Source: Streptomyces sp. NRRL S-87
GTDB lineage: Bacteria; Actinomycetota; Actinomycetes; Streptomycetales; Streptomycetaceae
Direction: 5' to 3'
DNA: 64,000 bases
Assembly (NCBI RefSeq): GCF_000719335.1
Contig: NZ_JOGB01000002.1
Location: 178,693 to 242,692, forward strand
Within the stretch, counting starts at the first letter, position 1; each line of letters begins with the position of its first letter. Both the position numbers and the translations under genes were made by a program. The notes beneath the pieces were generated by a model. That model searched no databases. It was not told where the DNA came from and worked only from the letters and a program-made list of their open reading frames with translations. Below, piece by piece: positions 34,303 through 43,354 of this stretch.

Positions 34303-35217
34303 ATGTCCGTATCCGTAGACGAGCCGTACACCGTCGAGTTGGGACCGGGGGTGTACGCGTACGTCCAGCCCGACGGCGGCTGGTGCCTGAGCAACGCCGG
34401 CATCGTGACCGGCGGCGGACGCACGCTGCTGGTCGACACCGCGGCCACCGAGCGGCGCGCCCGATGGCTGCGCGAGGCGGTCGCGGCCGTCGGCGCGCCC
34501 GCACCGGCCACCATCGTCAACACCCACCACCACGGGGACCACACCTACGGCAACTGCCTCTTCCCCGAGGCGACCGTGGTGGGGCACGACAACAGCCGCG
34601 CCGAGCAGCTCGACGCGGGCCACCAGCTGCACCTGATCTGGCCGCAGACGGACTTCGGCGACATACGGATCACCGCGCCGGGCCTCACGTACAGCGACAG
34701 CCTCACGCTGCACGTGGGCGACACCGAGGTGAAGGTCTTCCACCCGGGTGTCGCGCACACCACGGGCGACTCGGTGGTGTGGCTGCCGCGCGAGCGCGTC
34801 GTGTTCACCGGCGACCTGGTCTTCTCGGGGGGCACCCCGTTCGTGCCGTTCGGGTCGGTCAGCGGGTCGCTGCGCGCGCTGGAGCTGCTCCGCGAGCTGG
34901 GCGCGGAGACGGTCGTGCCGGGGCACGGGCCGATCACGGACGGGTCGGCGTACGACGACATGGAGCGCTACCTGCGCTACGTCGGACGGCTCGCGGAGGA
35001 CGGGCGGGCGAAGGGGCTGACCCCGCTGGAGGCGGCCCGGCAGGCCGACCTGGGCGAGTTCGCGGAGTGGCGGGAGAGCGAGCGGCTGGTGGCGAACCTG
35101 CACCGGGCCTACGCCGACCTGGAGGGACTGCCGGGCGGGTCGCCGTTGAACCTGCTGACGCTCGTCGGGGACATGACGGCGATGAACGGCGGAGTGATGG
35201 TGGCCTGTCACGCGTAG
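34303..35217 (+). CDS. MBL-fold metallo-hydrolase
   Basis: 304 residues. The zinc motif THHHGDHTYGN (about residues 79-89) is the HxHxDH signature. Further ligands lie in PGVAHTTGDSVVWLP (about 149-163), FTGDLVFSGG (about 167-176) and VPGHGPITD (about 207-215). The N-terminus VELGPGVYAYVQPDGGWCLSNAGIV resembles quinoprotein-relay (SoxH-like) MBL proteins. The start at 34303 follows CGGGGAG; a longer ATG start lacks a site. The substrate is unknown. It lies upstream of, but outside, the acyl-CoA operon at 35367. Confidence 0.9.
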   Translation: MSVSVDEPYTVELGPGVYAYVQPDGGWCLSNAGIVTGGGRTLLVDTAATERRARWLREAVAAVGAPAPATIVNTHHHGDHTYGNCLFPEATVVGHDNSRAEQLDAGHQLHLIWPQTDFGDIRITAPGLTYSDSLTLHVGDTEVKVFHPGVAHTTGDSVVWLPRERVVFTGDLVFSGGTPFVPFGSVSGSLRALELLRELGAETVVPGHGPITDGSAYDDMERYLRYVGRLAEDGRAKGLTPLEAARQADLGEFAEWRESERLVANLHRAYADLEGLPGGSPLNLLTLVGDMTAMNGGVMVACHA

Positions 35218-35283
35218 GACGGCGGTGCGGGGGTGGGGCGGGCTTCGGGGGCCGGTCGGGCCGTCGCGGCCCGCCCTACCCCC

Positions 35284-35312
35284 TGGACTACATACCGACT
35301 GGTCGGCATGAT
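35284..35312 (+). promoter_or_regulatory. Promoter of the phosphotransferase/acyl-CoA dehydrogenase operon with TetR palindrome (site A)
   Basis: TGGACT (35284-35289) and CATGAT (35307-35312) are 17 nt apart. The 20-bp palindrome CATACCGACTGGTCGGCATG (35291-35310) fills the spacer, so a bound TetR dimer would block RNA polymerase. Related palindromes are at 40950-40969 and 55814-55833. Confidence 0.65.
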
Positions 35313-35366
35313 GGGTCGCGTCGCCCGCCCGGGGTGTCCGACCGCGTCCGCACGGAGGTGCGCATC

Positions 35367-36389
35367 ATGTCCTCAGCCGATCCACGGGGCCTCGATCTGG
35401 AGCGGCTGCGCGCGCGGCTGGACCAGGAGCGCCCGCCCCTGACGGCCGGCCCGCTCAGCGGCCGGCTGATCGAGGGCGGCCGGTCGAACCTCACCTACGA
35501 GGTGACCGACGGCGTCGACCGCTGGGTGGTGCGCCGCCCTCCGCTGGGCCACGTCCTGGCCACGGCCCACGACATGAAGCGCGAGCACCGGGTGATCCAG
35601 GCCCTGCAGGGCACGGCCGTACCGGTGCCGTCCCCCTTCCTGCTCTGCGAGGACCAGGAGGTGATCGGGGCGCCGTTCTACGTGATGGAGTACGTCGAGG
35701 GCACGCCCTACCGGAGCGCCGCGCAACTGGCCGCGCTGGGCCCCGAGCGGACCCGGACGATGGTGCTGAGGCTCGTGGACACCCTGGCGGACCTGCACCG
35801 GGTGGATCCCGAAGTGGTGGGGCTCGCGGGGTTCGGCCACCCGCAGGACTTCCTCGAGAGGCAGCTGCGCCGCTGGGGCAAGCAGTTGACGGCCTCCCGC
35901 AGCCGTGAGCTGGCCGGCATCGACGAGCTGCACGAGGCGTTGGGCCGGCGGCGGCCGGACTCACCGGCGCCGACCGTGGTCCACGGGGACTACCGGCTGG
36001 ACAACGTCCTCTTCGACGACGCGGACCGGATCGCGGCGGTGCTGGACTGGGAGATGTCCACGCTCGGCGACCCGCTCACCGACCTGGGGCTGCTGGTGAT
36101 GTACAGCACCCGACTGGACCTGCCCGAGTCGCCGGTGAGCACCACCAGCGGGGCACCCGGGCATCCGGACCCGGCGGAGCTGGTGGAGCGGTACGCGGCC
36201 CGGTCGGGCCGGGACACCTCGCAGATCGCCTGGTACACGGCGTTCGCGTGGTTCAAGCTCGCCGTGATCCTGGAGGGCATCCACTACCGCTACACCCTCG
36301 GCCAGACGGTCGGGGCGGGTTTCGACCGGATCGGCGAGCTGGTGCCCGTGTTCGTGGAGCACGGGCTGACCACCCTTCAGGAAGGCTGA
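35367..36389 (+). CDS. Phosphotransferase-family (APH-like) kinase, acyl-CoA-associated
   Basis: 340 residues of the aminoglycoside-phosphotransferase/choline-kinase fold. The catalytic loop VHGDYRLDNVLFD is at about residues 205-217, and the metal-binding VLDWEMSTLGDPLTDLG follows at about 224-240. The nucleotide loop contains LIEGGRSNLTYEV. This subfamily is found with acyl-CoA dehydrogenases (ACAD10/11 N-terminal-like) and is thought to phosphorylate 4-hydroxyacyl-CoA or another lipid intermediate, not an antibiotic. GGAGGTG precedes the ATG. It is 6 nt upstream of an acyl-CoA dehydrogenase gene and under TetR site A. Confidence 0.9.
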   Translation: MSSADPRGLDLERLRARLDQERPPLTAGPLSGRLIEGGRSNLTYEVTDGVDRWVVRRPPLGHVLATAHDMKREHRVIQALQGTAVPVPSPFLLCEDQEVIGAPFYVMEYVEGTPYRSAAQLAALGPERTRTMVLRLVDTLADLHRVDPEVVGLAGFGHPQDFLERQLRRWGKQLTASRSRELAGIDELHEALGRRRPDSPAPTVVHGDYRLDNVLFDDADRIAAVLDWEMSTLGDPLTDLGLLVMYSTRLDLPESPVSTTSGAPGHPDPAELVERYAARSGRDTSQIAWYTAFAWFKLAVILEGIHYRYTLGQTVGAGFDRIGELVPVFVEHGLTTLQEG

Positions 36390-36395
36390 ACGGCA

Positions 36396-37610
36396 ATGGA
36401 CTTCGCATTCGACGCGCGGACCGAGGAGCTGCGGGAGCGGCTGCTGGCCTTCATGGACGGGTACGTGTACCCGGCCGAGGCGGTGGCGGAGGAGCAGCGG
36501 GCGAAGCTGGCCTCGCCCTGGGACACCCCGCCGGTGGTGGAGGAGTTGAAGGCCGAGGCCCGGCGGCAGGGGTTGTGGAACCTGTTCCTCCCCGACCCGG
36601 AGCACGGCGCCGGGCTGACCAACCTCCAGTACGCCCCGTTGGCCGAGATCACCGGTCGCAGCCCGCAGTTGGCGCCCACGGCGCTGAACTGCGCGGCGCC
36701 GGACACGGGGAACATGGAGCTGCTCGCGCAGTTCGGCAGTGCGGAGCAGAAGGAGCGGTGGCTGGAGCCGCTCCTGGCAGGGGAGATCCGCTCGGCCTTC
36801 GCGATGACCGAGCCCGAGGTGGCTTCTTCGGATGCGACGAACGTGGAGACCCGCATCGAGCGGGACGGTGACGCGTACGTGGTCACCGGGCGCAAGTGGT
36901 ACATCTCGGGGGCGATGAACCCGGACTGCCGGATCTTCATCGTGATGGGCAAGACCGACCCTGACGGGCCGGACCAGCGCCGGCAGCAGTCGATGGTGCT
37001 GGTGCCGCGCGACGCCCCGGGCGTCGAGGTGCGGCGGGCGATGCGCGTGTACGGGTACGAGGACCACTACCACGGCGGGCACGCCGAGGTGGTGTTCGAC
37101 CGGGTACGGGTGCCGGCGGACCACCTGGTCGGCGAGGAGGGCGGCGGCTTCGCCATCGCCCAGGCCCGGCTCGGGCCGGGGCGGATCCACCACTGCATGC
37201 GGCTGATCGGCATGGCCGAGCGGGCGATCGAGCTGATGTGCCGGCGGGCGGTGGGGCGGACGGCGTTCGGCAAGCCGCTGGCTGCCCAGGGCGTGGTCCA
37301 GAACTGGATCGCGGACGCCCGGGTGACCGTGGAGCAGCTGCGGCTGCTGGTGCTCAAGACGGCCTGGCTGATGGACACCGTCGGCAACCGCGGGGCGCAC
37401 ACCGAGATCCAGGCCATCAAGATCGCGACGCCCCGGGCGGTGGTCGGGATCATCGACCGGGCGGTGCAGCTGCACGGCGCGGGCGGAGTGGGGCAGGACT
37501 TCCCGCTGGCCGAGCTGTGGGCGGCGGCCCGTACGCTGCAGATCGCCGACGGGCCGGACGAGGTGCACCAGCGCTCGCTGGCCCGCCGGGAGCTCGCCAG
37601 GTACCGCTGA
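36396..37610 (+). CDS. Acyl-CoA dehydrogenase (ACAD10/11-like)
   Basis: 404 residues. The FAD/substrate motif AFAMTEPEVASSDATN is at about residues 132-147, the mid-domain RKWYISGAMNPDCRIF at about 166-181 and the C-terminal helical bundle with GRTAFGKPLAAQG and LHGAGGVGQDFPLAELWAAAR. It introduces a double bond in an acyl-CoA thioester, passing electrons to electron-transfer flavoprotein. Pairing with the APH-like kinase 6 nt upstream matches the ACAD10/11 fusion of eukaryotes, so 4-hydroxy fatty acid breakdown is a reasonable guess. Confidence 0.93.
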   Translation: MDFAFDARTEELRERLLAFMDGYVYPAEAVAEEQRAKLASPWDTPPVVEELKAEARRQGLWNLFLPDPEHGAGLTNLQYAPLAEITGRSPQLAPTALNCAAPDTGNMELLAQFGSAEQKERWLEPLLAGEIRSAFAMTEPEVASSDATNVETRIERDGDAYVVTGRKWYISGAMNPDCRIFIVMGKTDPDGPDQRRQQSMVLVPRDAPGVEVRRAMRVYGYEDHYHGGHAEVVFDRVRVPADHLVGEEGGGFAIAQARLGPGRIHHCMRLIGMAERAIELMCRRAVGRTAFGKPLAAQGVVQNWIADARVTVEQLRLLVLKTAWLMDTVGNRGAHTEIQAIKIATPRAVVGIIDRAVQLHGAGGVGQDFPLAELWAAARTLQIADGPDEVHQRSLARRELARYR

Positions 37611-37764
37611 CCCGTCCCGGGCGCCCGGACCGGCGCGGCCGGACGGGGTTCGTCCACCGCCCCGCCGCCGCGCTCCGGGCGTCCTAACGGACCGGCCAGG
37701 TGGCTCCCCGGCGCCTCCGGGCGTTCCCGGAACGGCGCGACGGTGGGGCGTAGCCCGAGCACTG

Positions 37765-38358
37765 CTAGGGGCGCAGGGCGCGCAGCAGGAGGTCGGCGAG
37801 GTGGTCGGCGACCTCCTGGGGGCTCATGGGGCCGTCGGCGCGGTACCAGGTGCCGAGGTGGTGGACGGAGCCGAAGTGGTAGTCGACCACCAGGTCCGCG
37901 GGGGTGGCGGTGGCGAAGACGCCGGAGCGCTGGCCCTCCTCGACGAGGGCCCGGAAGCGCTCGTGGTACTGCCGGCGGGCGGCCCTGACCTGCCGGCTCT
38001 TCTCGGGGCTGAGCTGGTGCATGGACCGGAAGAAGATCATCGCGTCGTCGAGGTTCTCGATCGTCGTCACCACGACGTCGGCGGCCGCGGCGCGCAGCCG
38101 CTCCTCGACGGGCGCATCGGATCCGGCGATCGCGTCGAGCCGCTCCTGCTGGAGCCGGAGCATGCGGGCGTAGACCTCGTGCAGCAGGTCGTCCTTCGAG
38201 CCGAAGTAGTGGTAGAGGGCGCCCTTGGTGACGCCCGCCGCCTCGACGATCTCCTGGACGGAGGTGCGGTCGTAGCCCCGGTCGGCGAAGAGCCGGGTGG
38301 CGGCGGCCAGCAGCCGCTGCGGGACGGGGGCGTCCTCAGCGTCCGTACCTCTGGCCAT
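37765..38358 (-). CDS. TetR-family regulator of flanking acyl-CoA genes
   Basis: 197 residues. The N-terminal HTH runs QRLLAAATRLFADRGYDRTSVQEIVEAAGVTKGALYHYFGSKDDLL (about residues 13-58), the TetR hallmark; the C-terminal domain includes MHQLSPEKSRQVRAARRQYHERF and is of the acyl-CoA-responsive kind. The start at 38358 follows AGGAGG by 5 nt. It lies between two operons that each carry the same 20-bp palindrome (35291 and 40950), so it is the natural candidate repressor, probably released by an acyl-CoA. Confidence 0.92.
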   Translation of the reverse strand: MARGTDAEDAPVPQRLLAAATRLFADRGYDRTSVQEIVEAAGVTKGALYHYFGSKDDLLHEVYARMLRLQQERLDAIAGSDAPVEERLRAAAADVVVTTIENLDDAMIFFRSMHQLSPEKSRQVRAARRQYHERFRALVEEGQRSGVFATATPADLVVDYHFGSVHHLGTWYRADGPMSPQEVADHLADLLLRALRP

Positions 38359-38415
38359 GTGCGCCTCCTGAATTTCTGGCATGTACGTGTCCTGGTGCCG
38401 CACGAGTGTGCCCGG

Positions 38416-40158
38416 TCAGCGGTCCACCGGCGAAATCCGGCCAGTCCCCGCGGCGCGGTCGCGCAGCTCGCGTCGGAGAATCTTGCCACTGGTGGTCTTG
38501 GGGAGGTCCGGGAGGATCTCGACCTCGCGGGGGTATTTGTACGCCGCCAGCCGGTCGGCGCAGTACGCGGCCAGCTCGGCGGGCTCGGCCCCGGCGCCGG
38601 GGCGGAGGCTGACGTACGCCTTGACGCTCTCCCCGCGGTAGGCGTCGGGGACGCCGACGACGGCCGCCTCCCGGACGGCGGGGTGGGCGTAGAGGACGTC
38701 CTCCACCTCGCGGGGCCAGACCTTGAACCCGGAGGCGTTGATCATGTCCTTCTTGCGGTCGACGACGTAGAGCCAGCCGTCGGCGTCCATGAACCCGACG
38801 TCCCCGGTGCGCAGTTCGCCGCCGGGCAGGGCGGCCGCGGTGGCCCGCGGCCTGCGCCAGTAGCCGGGCACGACCTGGGGGCCGCGGACGAGGATCTCGC
38901 CGGGGGTGCCCAGTGGCACGTCGGCGCCGTGGTCGTCGACGATGCGCAGTTCGGTGTCCGCGCCGGGGACGCCGACCGACAGGGTGCCGCTGGCGGGGTC
39001 GACGGGCGCGCGGCGGTGCGGGGGCACGGAGGCGCAGTGGGCGGTGGTCTCGGTGAGGCCGTAGCCGTTGCGCAGGTCGAGGCCGAGGTCGGCGCGCAGC
39101 CGCTCGACGAGCGCCGGTGGCAGCGGGGCTCCGCCGGAGGAGGCGATGCGGAAGGAGCGGAAGTGCTCGGGGGTGGCGGCGGGGTGGGCGGCCAGGGCCA
39201 TGAAGGCGGTGGCGGGGCCGACGGTGTAGTGCGGGCGGTGCTCGAGGAAGGCGTCGAGGACGGTGCCCGGGTCGAAGCGGTGGGCCAGGACGAGGGTGCC
39301 GGCGTTGCCGAGGCAGGTGGCCAGCTGGCAGACCATGCCGGTGATGTGGAAGAGGGGCGCGAGGGCGAAGTAGACGGAGCCCTCGGGCAGGGGGTGGGCG
39401 GTGCGCTGGCGCTCGGCGTTGTAGGCGAGCGCACCGTGCGTGTTCATGGCGCCCTTGGGGGCACCGCTGGTGCCGGAGGTGTAGCTGATGAGCGCGGTGT
39501 CTGAGGGTGCGGGCGCCGGTACGGCCGGGGCGGGCAGGCCGCGGTGGGCGGCGGCGAGCAGGTCGTGGGGGGCCTGCGGGGGCCCGGGGGCGTGGTGGGC
39601 GTGCGGGGGCCCGGGGGCGTGGCGGGCGTCGCCGGGGGTCAGGTCGCGGTCGTCCGCGGTCAGGACGGTGTGCACGGTCGAGCCGGGGCCGGTGGCGACC
39701 GGACGCAGCACCGCCTCCCAGGTGCCGGTCGTGCAGACCACGGCGGACACCTCGGCGTCGCCCAGGACGTGGGTCAGCTCCCCGGCCTTGTACATGGGGT
39801 TGAGGGGGACGACGACGGCCCCGGCCTTCCACGCGGCCAGTACGGCCAGCACGAAGTGCGGCGTGTTCTGCATCATGACCGCCACCCGGTCGCCGGGGCG
39901 CACCCCACGGGCGGCGAGGTGTCCGGCCACGGAGTCCGTGAGGGCGTCGGTGGCGGCGTAGTCCAGGCGGGTGCCGGCGTACACGAGGGCGGTGCGGTCG
40001 GGGGCCGCGCGCACGGAGCCGCGGAAGGCGTGCAGCACGCTCGGCGGCGGGGCGACGGGGGCCCGCTGGGCGTCGCTGAGCAGGTGCAGCCAGGGCTTGT
40101 CGCGGTAGGGCGTGGCGGGCCCGTCGCGGTCCGGCGCGGCGCGCCCGTCTTCCGTCAT
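38416..40158 (-). CDS. Acyl-CoA synthetase (AMP-binding family)
   Basis: 580-residue ANL-family ligase that activates a carboxylic acid to its CoA thioester through an acyl-adenylate. Motifs: the P-loop ISYTSGTSGAPKGAM (about 220-234), GYGLTETTA (about 355-363), ELRTGDVGFMDADGWLYVVDRKKDMI (about 445-470) and the catalytic Lys in LPKTTSGKILRREL near the C-terminus. A His/Pro-rich insert (HAPGPPHAHHAPGPP) lies at about 185-200. The ATG start overlaps the SDR stop by 4 nt (ATGA), so the two are co-translated under TetR site B. Confidence 0.95.
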   Translation of the reverse strand: MTEDGRAAPDRDGPATPYRDKPWLHLLSDAQRAPVAPPPSVLHAFRGSVRAAPDRTALVYAGTRLDYAATDALTDSVAGHLAARGVRPGDRVAVMMQNTPHFVLAVLAAWKAGAVVVPLNPMYKAGELTHVLGDAEVSAVVCTTGTWEAVLRPVATGPGSTVHTVLTADDRDLTPGDARHAPGPPHAHHAPGPPQAPHDLLAAAHRGLPAPAVPAPAPSDTALISYTSGTSGAPKGAMNTHGALAYNAERQRTAHPLPEGSVYFALAPLFHITGMVCQLATCLGNAGTLVLAHRFDPGTVLDAFLEHRPHYTVGPATAFMALAAHPAATPEHFRSFRIASSGGAPLPPALVERLRADLGLDLRNGYGLTETTAHCASVPPHRRAPVDPASGTLSVGVPGADTELRIVDDHGADVPLGTPGEILVRGPQVVPGYWRRPRATAAALPGGELRTGDVGFMDADGWLYVVDRKKDMINASGFKVWPREVEDVLYAHPAVREAAVVGVPDAYRGESVKAYVSLRPGAGAEPAELAAYCADRLAAYKYPREVEILPDLPKTTSGKILRRELRDRAAGTGRISPVDR

Positions 40159-40913
40159 GCACCCTCCCACTTCCGTTGCAGGTGGTTCATGCTGCCAAGC
40201 CATCGGTCGGGGTCGGTTGCCCGGGTCCGGTAGTAGTCGGCCACCTCGGGGTGCGGGAGGATCAGGAAGCGGTCCTCGGCCATGCCGGCGAACAGGGCGT
40301 CCGCCACGTCCTCCGGCTCGATGGCGGTGGGCGCGAGGACGAGTTCCCCCGCACTCCCGGCGGCGGTCAGCATGTCCGTGCGCACGCCCTGCGGGCAGAT
40401 CGCGTGCACGTCGACGCCGCGGTGGCGGTAGGTGAGGGAGAGCCACTCGGCGAAGGCGAGCGCGCCGTGCTTGGTGACGCTGTACGGTGCCGCACCGATC
40501 ATCGTGAGCAGTCCGGCCGCGGAGACGGTGGAGACGAACCGGCCGCGGCCGCGCTCCAGCCAGTGCGGCAGCAGGGTGCGGGCGGCGCGGACGTGGGCCA
40601 TGACGTTGGTGTCCCAGGCGGCCGCCCAGACGTCTTCGTCGGCGAAGGCGTCCCCGGGCGAGGACAGACCGGCGTTGGCGCAGAAGACGTCGACGGTGCC
40701 GCCGAGGACGTCCGGCGCGGCCGCGGCGACGGTCGAGGCGTCCCCCGGCAGCGCGGTGGCGCCGAGCCGGGCGGCGACCTCGGCGGCCCGGGCCTCGTCG
40801 ATGTCGTTGACCAGCACCCGGGCGCCTTCGGCGGCGAACCGGGCGGCGAGTGCCGCGCCGATGCCCCCGCCCGCTCCGGTGACGACCACTGCCTGCCCCT
40901 CGAACGCACCCAC
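40155..40913 (-). CDS. Short-chain dehydrogenase/reductase
   Basis: 252-residue SDR with the cofactor motif VTGAGGGIGAALA (about residues 9-21), CANAG (about 78), a Ser in STVSAAG (about 127) and the catalytic YSVTKHG (about 142). It probably oxidises or reduces a hydroxyacyl or related lipid intermediate. The GTG at 40913 was chosen because GGAGGA precedes it by 5 nt and the TetR palindrome (40950-40969) then sits in the promoter; an in-frame ATG at 40952 lies inside that palindrome and has no ribosome site. It is the first gene of an operon with the acyl-CoA synthetase. Confidence 0.9.
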   Translation of the reverse strand: MGAFEGQAVVVTGAGGGIGAALAARFAAEGARVLVNDIDEARAAEVAARLGATALPGDASTVAAAAPDVLGGTVDVFCANAGLSSPGDAFADEDVWAAAWDTNVMAHVRAARTLLPHWLERGRGRFVSTVSAAGLLTMIGAAPYSVTKHGALAFAEWLSLTYRHRGVDVHAICPQGVRTDMLTAAGSAGELVLAPTAIEPEDVADALFAGMAEDRFLILPHPEVADYYRTRATDPDRWLGSMNHLQRKWEGA

Positions 40914-40949
40914 GGGATCCTCCGGTCCTCCGGTTGACGGTTCGCGCGG

Positions 40950-40969
40950 CATACTAACCGGTCGGTATG
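40950..40969. promoter_or_regulatory. TetR palindrome, site B (SDR/acyl-CoA synthetase operon)
   Basis: CATACTAACCGGTCGGTATG lies 37-56 nt upstream of the SDR GTG. On the coding (minus) strand it contains the -10-like TAGTAT. It is near-identical to site A at 35291-35310. Confidence 0.65.
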
Positions 40970-41116
40970 GGCGCCCGGAAGGGGGTACGGGCGGGTGGCG
41001 CCCGGCGCACCGCCGCGACTCCGGTCGAGTTCACCCGTCACGGGTCTGGCCGAGCGGCGGGGGCGGCGGGATGCTGGAGCTCCGGTGCGGGCGGTGGGCG
41101 CGGGAGGGGGACGGTC

Positions 41117-42517
41117 ATGCCGGACGTGGGTGTGGGGCCGTACGCGGAGCTGGCGTTCGACGCGGACGGCGATCCGGCCCCGGGCGGCCGGGAGGCGGTG
41201 GCCGGCCTCGACGCCACGGACCTCGTGGTCTTCGCGCACGGCTGGAACAACGACCGGTCGACCGCGACCCGCCTCTACGACCGGTTCTTCGCCCCCTTCC
41301 CGGGCCTGGTGGCCGGCTCCCCCGCCGTGCGGCTGGGGTACGTGGGCGTGGTGTGGCCCTCGATGCGCTTCTCGGACGAGCCGGTCCCGGACTTCGACGC
41401 CCCGGCCGCCGCCCCGGTCCCGGACCCCGGTCCGGCCCTGGACGCCGCGACGCGGGCGGCGCTCGGCCGGCTGTGGCCCGGCCGCGCGCGCGAACTGGAC
41501 CGCATCGCCGAACTCCTCGCCGCGCAACCGGAGTCCGAGGCCGCGTTCGCCGAATTCGGTGCCCTGGTGCGGGCCTTGACGGGTACGGACGCCACGCCCG
41601 CCCCCACGCCCACACCTGCGGCTGCGGCTGCGGCTGCGGCTGCGGCTGCGACTGCGGCTGACGGCACGGTGGCCCGGGAGGACCGGGCGGACCGGGCGGA
41701 CCGGGCGGACCGGGCGGCCGGGGACGAGGACGCCGCCCCGGTTCCCGAGCTGTTCGCCGGCGACACCCTCACCGCCTGCCGGGAACTGCTGGCCGGGCTC
41801 GTCGAGACCGGGGCCGAGCCGGCCCCCCACCCGGGCTTCTCGCCCGTCGGTGCACTGAAGAAGGCCTGGAAGGGCGGCAAGGAGCTGCTGCGCCAGGCCA
41901 CCTACTACGAGATGAAGAAGCGGGCGGGCGCGGTCGGCGAGCGCGGCCTGGGCCCGGTGCTGGCCGGGCTGGCCCGGACCCGCCCGGCCGTCCGGGTCCA
42001 CCTGGTCGGGCACAGCTTCGGAGCGCGCCTGGTGTCGTACGCGCTGCGCGGCGTGCCGGCCGGCGGGCGCCCGGTGAAGTCCCTGACGCTCCTCCAGGGT
42101 GCCTTCTCGCACTACGCGTTCGCCGACGCCCTGCCGCACGACCGGGCGCGCGGCGGGGCGCTGCGCGGACTCCAGGCGCGGGTGGACGGACCGGTGGTGT
42201 CCTGCCATTCGCACTTCGACGGCGCCCTGCGCGTGTTCTACCCGCTGGCCTCCCGGACGGCAGGGGATTCGGCCTCCTTCGCCGGGTTCGACGCGCGCTG
42301 GGGGGCCATGGGGTACGACGGCGTCCAGGGCGTGCCCGGCGCCCCGCGGCTGACCCTGGCAGCGGCCCTGCGCGACGGCCTGCCCAGGAGCGGATGCGTC
42401 AGCGTGGACGCGGCCGAGGTCGTCCGGAGCGGCGGGGCGCCTTCGGGGGCGCACAGCGACATCTGCCATGCGGAGCTCGCCCGGATCGTGGTCGCGGCGG
42501 GCCGGATCGGCGGCTGA
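41117..42517 (+). CDS. Alpha/beta-hydrolase-like protein of unknown function
   Basis: 466 residues. An early strand VVFAHGWNNDRSTATRLYDRFF (about 37-58) and the nucleophile elbow VHLVGHSFGARLVSYAL (about 294-310) indicate an alpha/beta hydrolase with Ser as nucleophile. Between them is a long insert containing poly-Ala (from a GCGGCT hexamer repeat, 41617-41652) and tandem DRA units (9-nt repeat, about 41681-41717). The C-terminal region has CHSHFDGALRVFYPLASR, with His residues that could complete the triad. The start at 41117 follows GGGAGGGGG; upstream in-frame starts are low-complexity. Substrate unknown. Confidence 0.8.
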   Translation: MPDVGVGPYAELAFDADGDPAPGGREAVAGLDATDLVVFAHGWNNDRSTATRLYDRFFAPFPGLVAGSPAVRLGYVGVVWPSMRFSDEPVPDFDAPAAAPVPDPGPALDAATRAALGRLWPGRARELDRIAELLAAQPESEAAFAEFGALVRALTGTDATPAPTPTPAAAAAAAAAAATAADGTVAREDRADRADRADRAAGDEDAAPVPELFAGDTLTACRELLAGLVETGAEPAPHPGFSPVGALKKAWKGGKELLRQATYYEMKKRAGAVGERGLGPVLAGLARTRPAVRVHLVGHSFGARLVSYALRGVPAGGRPVKSLTLLQGAFSHYAFADALPHDRARGGALRGLQARVDGPVVSCHSHFDGALRVFYPLASRTAGDSASFAGFDARWGAMGYDGVQGVPGAPRLTLAAALRDGLPRSGCVSVDAAEVVRSGGAPSGAHSDICHAELARIVVAAGRIGG

Positions 42518-42605
42518 GATCCCGCCACGTGCCACCGGGGGCAACCGTGCGCTCCGCATGCCCCCGGCCGCAGCCGGGCATGTTGCGCCTGGGCCGTCTC
42601 TTCGT

Positions 42606-42630
42606 CGATCGGGCCGGTCCGGCCCGATCG
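42606..42630 (+). terminator. Inverted repeat after the alpha/beta-hydrolase gene
   Basis: Perfect 12-bp arms CGATCGGGCCGG and CCGGCCCGATCG around a single T, about 90 nt past the stop at 42517. As a hairpin it would have an effective 10-bp stem. Confidence 0.5.
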
Positions 42631-42745
42631 GCACGACGCCCCCAGCGCCGGTGATGGCTGCCATCGCCTCTCGGATGGAGCCGGAGCGGCTTCCGGACCG
42701 TCTCTCCGTCGGCGCCCACGTTCGAGCGATGGAAGTGAGGGTGCG

Positions 42746-43297
42746 ATGGCGGGTTTCCGGAGTCTGGCGGGGCAGGTGCGCGACGCGTCCAACGACCGGG
42801 CACTGCGGCGGCATTCACTGCGGCGCTGCCTCGAGCGGTTCGCCCCGTACGGGCACCGGGCGACGTGGTACCACCTGTGCGACCGGCACGGGATAGGACC
42901 CGAGGACCGGGGTTGCGATCCGCTGCGGCTGGTGGCCGCACTGGAGGAGCTGGAGGACGCGCGCGGGGTCTGGCTGACGTACGAGCGGCAGTTCGCGGAG
43001 CGGCGCAGACGCGAGAAGCACGACGGGGTGCGCACCCCCGGCTGGGCCTGGAGCGGCGAGGCGGTGGTGCGCTGCGCCGATCCGGGGGTACGGCCCGAGG
43101 GCGCGCTGGGTGAGGTGATGCGCCGGCTGGTGCGGGCACTGGAGGACGAACGGCCGGGGTCGGCCTGCCCGGTGTGCGGGGAGGCCGAGTTCCTGTGGCT
43201 GCCCGGGACCGCGCGGGAGCCGTGGTACGGGCCGGTGTGCAAGGGCTGCGGGATCGTGGTGCCGCGGCCGGCGCTGACGGTGACGGTGGCGGCCTGA
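42746..43297 (+). CDS. Hypothetical zinc-ribbon protein
   Basis: 183 residues. The first about 110 are basic and helical (RALRRHSLRRCLERFAPYGHRATWYHLCDRHG). The C-terminus contains two Cys pairs, CPVCGEAEFLW and VCKGCGIVV (about residues 146-173), a probable zinc ribbon. No family was recognised. The ATG start is preceded by GAAGTGAGGG. It is separated from the hydrolase gene by a hairpin and is 54 nt upstream of the BKACE-like gene. Confidence 0.75.
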   Translation: MAGFRSLAGQVRDASNDRALRRHSLRRCLERFAPYGHRATWYHLCDRHGIGPEDRGCDPLRLVAALEELEDARGVWLTYERQFAERRRREKHDGVRTPGWAWSGEAVVRCADPGVRPEGALGEVMRRLVRALEDERPGSACPVCGEAEFLWLPGTAREPWYGPVCKGCGIVVPRPALTVTVAA

Positions 43298-43354
43298 GGG
43301 CCGGACGACGGGACGGGGCTGTGCGGCCGGCCCGGCGGGGGGCATGCTGGGGTG

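Noticed and set aside
35367..36389. Aminoglycoside resistance phosphotransferase
   Set aside because: The fold matches APH, but linkage to an acyl-CoA dehydrogenase 6 nt downstream and the ACAD10/11-type sequence indicate a lipid-metabolic kinase.
40913..40952. ATG at 40952 as start of the SDR
   Set aside because: It lies inside the TetR palindrome and has no ribosome site, while the GTG at 40913 has GGAGGA at correct spacing.
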